A stretch of 64,000 nt of DNA, taken from contig JABSSW010000036.1 of assembly GCA_018902385.1 (NCBI GenBank), positions 434,001 to 498,000 of the forward strand, read 5' to 3'. Positions 58,591 through 64,000 of the stretch are shown here, piece after piece. The notes under the pieces are model-generated. The model was not told the DNA's origin. It did no database searches and saw only the letters and a program-made list of their open reading frames with translations. A program made the position numbers and the translations under genes. The first letter of the stretch is position 1. The number at the start of each line of letters is the position of its first letter. The stretch comes from Physcia stellaris (lineage: Eukaryota > Ascomycota > Lecanoromycetes > Caliciales > Physciaceae).

Positions 58591-60492
58591 TTAATTATAA
58601 CGAAATTTTGTTGCAAACAATCATTGCACGCAATCATTACAAATAATCAAATATTTCAAATTGCAAACAATTGTTGCAAACAATCAAATTAAACAATTTT
58701 AACGAATAATTGTTGCAAATAGTCGAACATACATTGCGAATTGCAAACAATCAATGCAAAAAATCAATGCAAATAATTAAAGCATATAATCAATCATTTA
58801 TTGCAAAAAAATTTGATTTTCAATAACGTTTGTTAATTATTTCTCTGTTATTTAAATATACACGAATAAAAAAGAAAAAAATTGAAATTTGTTGCATTCA
58901 GTTTATTCACATTCAGTTTTAATTCAATCAATTTTTTTCGTTCGTCATTTCATTCAACATTTCATTTTCGAATTCGATTGTCAATCATCAATTCATTTCA
59001 AGTCGCGATCGCGAGAAATTTTCGATTCACGATTGCATTTATTTGTTTTTTTGTTATTTTTTGATACGCGAAAATGTGATCAATGTTCGCATGTTTGCAT
59101 GCGATACGTTTCGTGTCGTAATTGTTTTTTTGCATCATTGTTTTCACATACGTTTTTTTGTTGATTCGTCGATTGATGCGATCGCGTCAATTTTTGTTTG
59201 CATACATTGCATTGTTGATATTGTTGACAAATTTCGATTTGTTTCAAATGTTCAAATAAACATTTTTGAAAATTGCACGTCGTTTTCGTGCAAACGAAAA
59301 ATTCAAAAAATTCGAAATATTGTTCGCAATAAATCGACGACGTCGAAAAATTTGAAAATCAAAAAAATTTTGAACATCGAATACAGCAATGTCAACAAAC
59401 GTATTTTTTTCATCATTTTTTTCTAAGAAATCGTTAACAATTTCGTTTTCATTTTTATCAAATTTTTCATCATCAATGAATGCATGTTGTCGAAATATTT
59501 TTTTCGTTTTCGAAATCAATGATAAACGAATTGAAATAATTTGAAAAATTGTTGACATTTGTGTCATCATCGAATGCAAAAAAACGACGATTGACATTGA
59601 AATTTGAACGATTGTTAAAAAAAGAAATTGCACGATTGTTGACAGCGATTGTTGCTTGATTGTTGAAAACGATGAAAAAACGATTGTCAAAAAAAAAAAT
59701 CGCGCGATCGCGAAAGAGAAAAAAAACGCGATTGTTGTCAAAAACGCGTTTGTTGACAGAAAAACGACTGCTGAAAAAAAAATCGAATTGCGATGCGTTC
59801 AAATCGTCGTCGAAAATTTTCTCGACAATAAAATAATAATAAACAAAAATTGCGCGCAATAAATTAATTTGAATCAATGCATTCAAATATTGCACGAAAT
59901 TTATATTCACGAAATTGTCAATTTCAAAAAATTCGAATTTCAAAATTGTTCACATTTGCAAAAAAATTTCATCGAAATCGCGTGAAATTGACGTATTTTG
60001 TACGTATTTCATTGAAATCAACGTTCAATTTATCGCATGCAATATTTATTTGTTATCATGTTGACATTCAAAAATCGATAATATGAATATTTTTTTGATG
60101 ACGTTCAAACACATATTTTATTATCATTTTTTTTTGAATTCGAATTGCGCGCAACGTGAATAACGAATCGTTTGCAAACAAACAGAAAATTTCGAACGAA
60201 TTGAAATTTTTTTCGTATTCATCGTCATTGATGTTCACAAAATGAAATCGAACATAATGTTAAAAAAATTGCGTGTAAACAAATGTTAAAAAACAATTGC
60301 GTAAAAAAAAAAAATTGTTTCGCAAAAATTGTTTGAAAAAAATTGCGTGAAAAAAATTTGTTGAAAAAAATTGCGTGTCAAACGAATCAAAAATGAATCA
60401 ATGCAAACGAAACGATCGAAAAAAATATTGCAAACAATGTCAATTGCATACGTTTCAAATTCGTTATATCGTCAATTCAAAAATCATCGAAC

Positions 60493-60537
60493 ATTGAATA
60501 CGATCGCATTGAATACGATCGCATTGAATACGATCGC
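60493..60537 (+). repeat. 15-bp tandem repeat, three perfect units
   Basis: The unit is ATTGAATACGATCGC, three exact copies. Confidence 0.95.
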
Positions 60538-60992
60538 AAAATCGCGCATTCAACATTTTCATCGTATTCAATGATCGCATTTTAAATATTATCAACAATG
60601 TTCGCGAAATTCAAAAAATTGTTTACGAAACGTTTCATGTTATCAATGTATTTATCAGCAGAGATTTGAAAACAACAATGTTTGAAATGAACAAATGCAA
60701 ATGAACAAATAAGTGAAAATGTGAAAAAAAATTGAAAACAAAAATGAAAAAAACAAAAATGAAAATAATTCATCGCACGCGACAAATGTCGATACATGCG
60801 ATTATTCGTCAAATTAATCGTCAACAATCACGTGATTTTCGATTTCGAAAATCGCACGATACGTGAAATCAATTATTAAAAATCTCGTCGATAAAAAATT
60901 CGCAATATTCGAAAAAAACAAAAACAAATTGCATGCAAAAACATTGAATGCAATTTTTAAAAATACAAATTTAACAACAATTTAACAACAAA

Positions 60993-61575
60993 CGAGTTGC
61001 AAAAAAAAATTGCAAAAAAAAATTGCAAAAAAATATTGCGAACAAAAATTGCGAACAAAAATTGCGAACAAAAATTGCACGAAAATATTGCACGAAAATA
61101 TTGCAAAAAAAAATTGCAAAAAAAAAATTGCGAACAAAAATTGCGAACAAAAATTGCACGAAAATATTGCACGAAAATATTGCGAAAAAAAATTGCGAAC
61201 AAAAATTGCGAACAAAAATTGCGAACAAAAATTGCACGAAAATATTGCAAAAAAAAATTGCAAAAAAAAATTGCACGAAAATATTGCAAACAAAAATTGC
61301 GAACAAAAATTGCACGAAAAATTTGCAAACAATGATTGCACGTAAAATTTGCAAACAAAATTTGCACGTAATAATTGATAAAAAAATAAACAAAAAATTC
61401 GCGATTTAAAAAAATCAAAAATGATTGTAAACAAAAATTGCGAACAAAAATTGCACGTAAAGTTTGCAAACAATAATTGCACGTAAAATTTGCAAACAAA
61501 ATTTGCACGTAATGATAAATAAAAAAATAAACAAAAAATTCGCGATTTAGAAAAATCAAAAATGATTGCAAAAAA
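60993..61575 (+). repeat. minisatellite of about 13-bp units (AAAAATTGCGAAC / AAAATATTGCACG) with a 141-bp second-order duplication
   Basis: Variant units built on ATTGC fill 60993-61335. A longer block containing CGTAAAATTTGCAAAC and AAATTCGCGATTTA occurs at 61341 and again at 61482, 141 bp apart. Confidence 0.85.
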
Positions 61576-64000
61576 ATTGCGAACAACGATCGCAAACAAT
61601 TATGCAAACATTCGTTCGACAAATAAATCGTCAATGTTGCACAAACGAAATTGTCGTCGACACGATCAAATTTTTTAACGTGAAATTCATGTTATCGTCG
61701 GAAAAAATGTTCGACTGATTTTGACGCTTGAGACTTGTCTCGAGCCGTTTAATCAAATAGTCAAAATCATTGCTTTTCATTGCTTCAGATCAACAGCGTT
61801 TCGTCAAAGACAAATTTCAAGCAGTTGAAGTTTGCTTCAAGTCGTTCATTGTTGATTCAAAGTTCATTTTTGAAACATTGAGTTGTTTCAGCATGTTTCA
61901 AAGCGCATCAGATAAATTCATTTTTTTCGCATAGTTCTTGACTGATGTTTTTTTTGCTTTGTTGATTATTGTTCGTGCGCATCATGTCTTCAAAGAATCA
62001 TTTTGTTTTCTGATGATTTTTCATTCATTTCGTCTTTTCTGTTTTGAACATTCAGATCGTTTTTTACACATCAGAATCATGACAGTCTGTTTCGCTTTTG
62101 TCGTATCAAATATCTTTTACTTTTTCATTTCGCGTCTGCTTTGAAATTTTTGTTCTAAAATGATCATTAACGTCGTTTCTATCATTGAATTTACCGATTC
62201 GTGTTAGATTATCAACTAGATTCTGATTGATTGTTTTATCAAACACGAAATGCACAGCTTGTATTCAGTATATATTAAATCGCTTTCGTAATCACATTTT
62301 CTTGCATCGTTATTGATTTTCGAAACGTTTTTATAATTCATTTGCAATCTTTTTTCATTGAATTGTAATCTTCATTCGTTTTGATAAGATCAGAATTTCG
62401 ATGCAACGTATATTCAAATATTTTTTCGTTTTGTACATTCATTTTTTTACATCATGTTTGTCAATTCAAATCGTACGTGAACGTTCATTCTTGATCGTTT
62501 TGCTGTTCAATAAAATGATAAATCTCATTTTTCTCGACGATTCGATTTCAGAATTTGCGTTTTTATATTTTGCTATCTATGACTGAACAATAAGCACACT
62601 GACATCGCATGTGTGAACTCGACTTATCAGTTTCTCGACACGTTTTTCAACTGCTTCGCTTTCGTATTGAGTTCGTCTTCTTTTATTTCGTTGTTTTTTT
62701 TGTTTTCAATGAATCGACATTCGAGTTTTCGACAACTGATGTCACGCGATCATTGTCTGTAAAATTTGAAAACAGAACGAGAATTCGAAATCGTGTCAAA
62801 CTTTTTCTCAAAAAACATGATATGATATTGTTATAATTGACATTAGTTTTTCGATTAGCGAATTCATCGATCATATTCGAACTACTGATATCAATCTGAA
62901 AGTTGTTTGATGTAAAAACGCGTGAAACAGTTTCTTTGTTGTTTCGCAAAACTTTGATCGTCTCGATGAAATAATCACATCTCAATGAAATGATTTTGAA
63001 ATTTCATTGTTTCTTGCGTTGATTGTGATTCGACTTCTGACTCTGTCTTGAAAATACTTGCAGATTTCGTCTTGAACACGAGAATTCAAACTTTTTCAAA
63101 TTAACATGTAAAATTCGTAATTGTCTGTTGCATGTTAGTAATGTAAAAATCGAAATGACACGTAAGCATATTTTTCATCGCTAAATTTTCGAATGTCATG
63201 TCTGTTTTTTTATCATTCGCGAAGTATTTTCTAATCGCATGATGTATGATTGTGATCACAAAAAATATCATAACAAAACGGAATTTATTGAATATGTTCT
63301 TGATGTACATTCTGAAAATCGAAATCATTTTTAGAATTTTTGAAAATATGTCGTAAATCGCGATGATTATAATGTCGGCGATAAATGAAATAAATTACAC
63401 AACATTTGTTAATTTTTATTGTGATAGTTGACACGCATTTATTTATTTTCGATTCAAAAGTTCTCGTAATTAAAACGAATGAAAGCATGATTGTGTAACA
63501 ATTTCGCAATCAATTGATGAGAATTGACAATGATTTCGAATTTATAATACGAAATCATTATGTTTTTGATTTTGTAAATTGCATTAAATCGAAAAATGCC
63601 GATTGAATCGTACATTTGTGTTGACGTTAATGTGTTTGCATACTTTTTATGTAAATGATTTTACGATTCGCGTCTCGAAATTTTGCGATACATTCATGAT
63701 TTTCGAATGTCGTTTTATGTTGCGTTCAAACATTCGTTTGCATTTTTTCACATTTTCAGAATAAAATCGTTGATCGCATCGAAATTATGTTCTGTTCAAA
63801 CGTTTAATTTGATTTTGATACATTCATTGAATATTAATGTTTGAAAGTAAAAAGAAAAATTCGTCGTCTCATCAAATATGCATGTTCATCACTAAAGAAA
63901 GTCTTTTTGCTTTTTCGTCGTTTAATGATTTTTCAACATCATCGTGTAATCGATGTTTTTTTTCGAACGTTCATGTAACAAAAAACTTTGTCGAAAAAAA

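Larger units (their letters stand above)
53768..64000. other. AT-rich, gene-poor block with nested tandem repeats
   Basis: From about 53.8 kb to the window end the DNA is overwhelmingly A+T, with long A and T runs. Open frames here are short, rich in Lys/Asn/Phe/Ile and mostly mirror the repeats, so I call none of them genes. The block looks like an AT isochore: old transposons decayed by repeat-induced C-to-T change, or a subtelomeric or centromeric tract. Parts with arrays keep many CG and CA steps (TTGCGAAC, TTGCATG), so not all of it has a simple mutated-repeat signature. No intact transposase, reverse transcriptase or integrase was seen. Confidence 0.75.

Noticed and set aside
58205-61575. 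Regular short repeats that might suggest a CRISPR-like array
   Set aside because: Units are contiguous and variable without unique spacers, and the host is a eukaryote; these are minisatellites.
58129-61634. Long frames full of Cys/Phe/Asn repeats (for example 225 codons at 60957-61634)
   Set aside because: They are translations of the 13-bp minisatellites, open on several frames at once.
53768-64000. Mitochondrial DNA as the source of the AT-rich block
   Set aside because: No mitochondrial gene, rRNA or tRNA seen, and the block joins smoothly to nuclear genes; a mis-join cannot be fully excluded.

Overview
The window reads as nuclear DNA of a filamentous ascomycete (Pezizomycotina; Dothideomycetes-like is my guess, not shown). 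Genes carry many short introns of 45-125 bp with GT..AG ends and CTRAC-type branch sites. The products are fungal orthologues (TFG2, CSN4, STT3, L-arabinitol dehydrogenase, a fungal CYSTM protein). A gene-rich, GC-balanced stretch (1 to about 53.8 kb) gives way to about 10 kb of extremely AT-rich, repeat-laden DNA (53.8-64 kb).

Layout. 1-11 kb holds housekeeping and regulatory genes: the 3' part of a Sel1-repeat gene (+), a bZIP factor with a possible membrane anchor (-), a CCCH zinc-finger gene with an in-frame stop (-), TFIIF beta TFG2 (-) and COP9 subunit CSN4 (+). 12-27 kb is a secondary-metabolite locus: a siderophore-type MFS transporter (-), an NRPS-like enzyme with adenylation, carrier and BAHD-type acyltransferase domains (-), and, divergent from it, an isocyanide synthase (DIT1/PvcA family) whose reading frame runs on into a full-length PDR-type ABC transporter (+). 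27-51 kb holds a RapZ-C-like protein, an 869-bp terminal-inverted-repeat element with an 8-bp target duplication, a short-chain dehydrogenase, L-arabinitol 4-dehydrogenase, a class II glutamine amidotransferase, two C2H2 factors, a small CYSTM protein and STT3. An unrecognised 498-aa gene with a 12-bp tandem repeat sits at the edge of the AT-rich block.

The 12-27 kb locus is the exciting part. Isocyanide synthase plus an adenylation-carrier-acyltransferase enzyme is the domain set I recall from the one-protein CrmA-type enzymes of Aspergillus. Here it is split over two divergent genes, and the synthase is joined to an exporter-type ABC protein instead. With the siderophore-type MFS carrier beside it, the locus looks like a metal-binding isocyanide pathway with making and moving of the product physically coupled. 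That role is inference.

Caution. Four genes (NRPS-like, isocyanide synthase, short-chain dehydrogenase, CYSTM) each lose frame by exactly one missing base inside a 4-5 base homopolymer, while their splice phases and conserved residues are otherwise intact. That pattern fits under-called homopolymers in the assembly better than four independent pseudogenes. The CCCH stop is different, being a substitution-type in-frame TGA.
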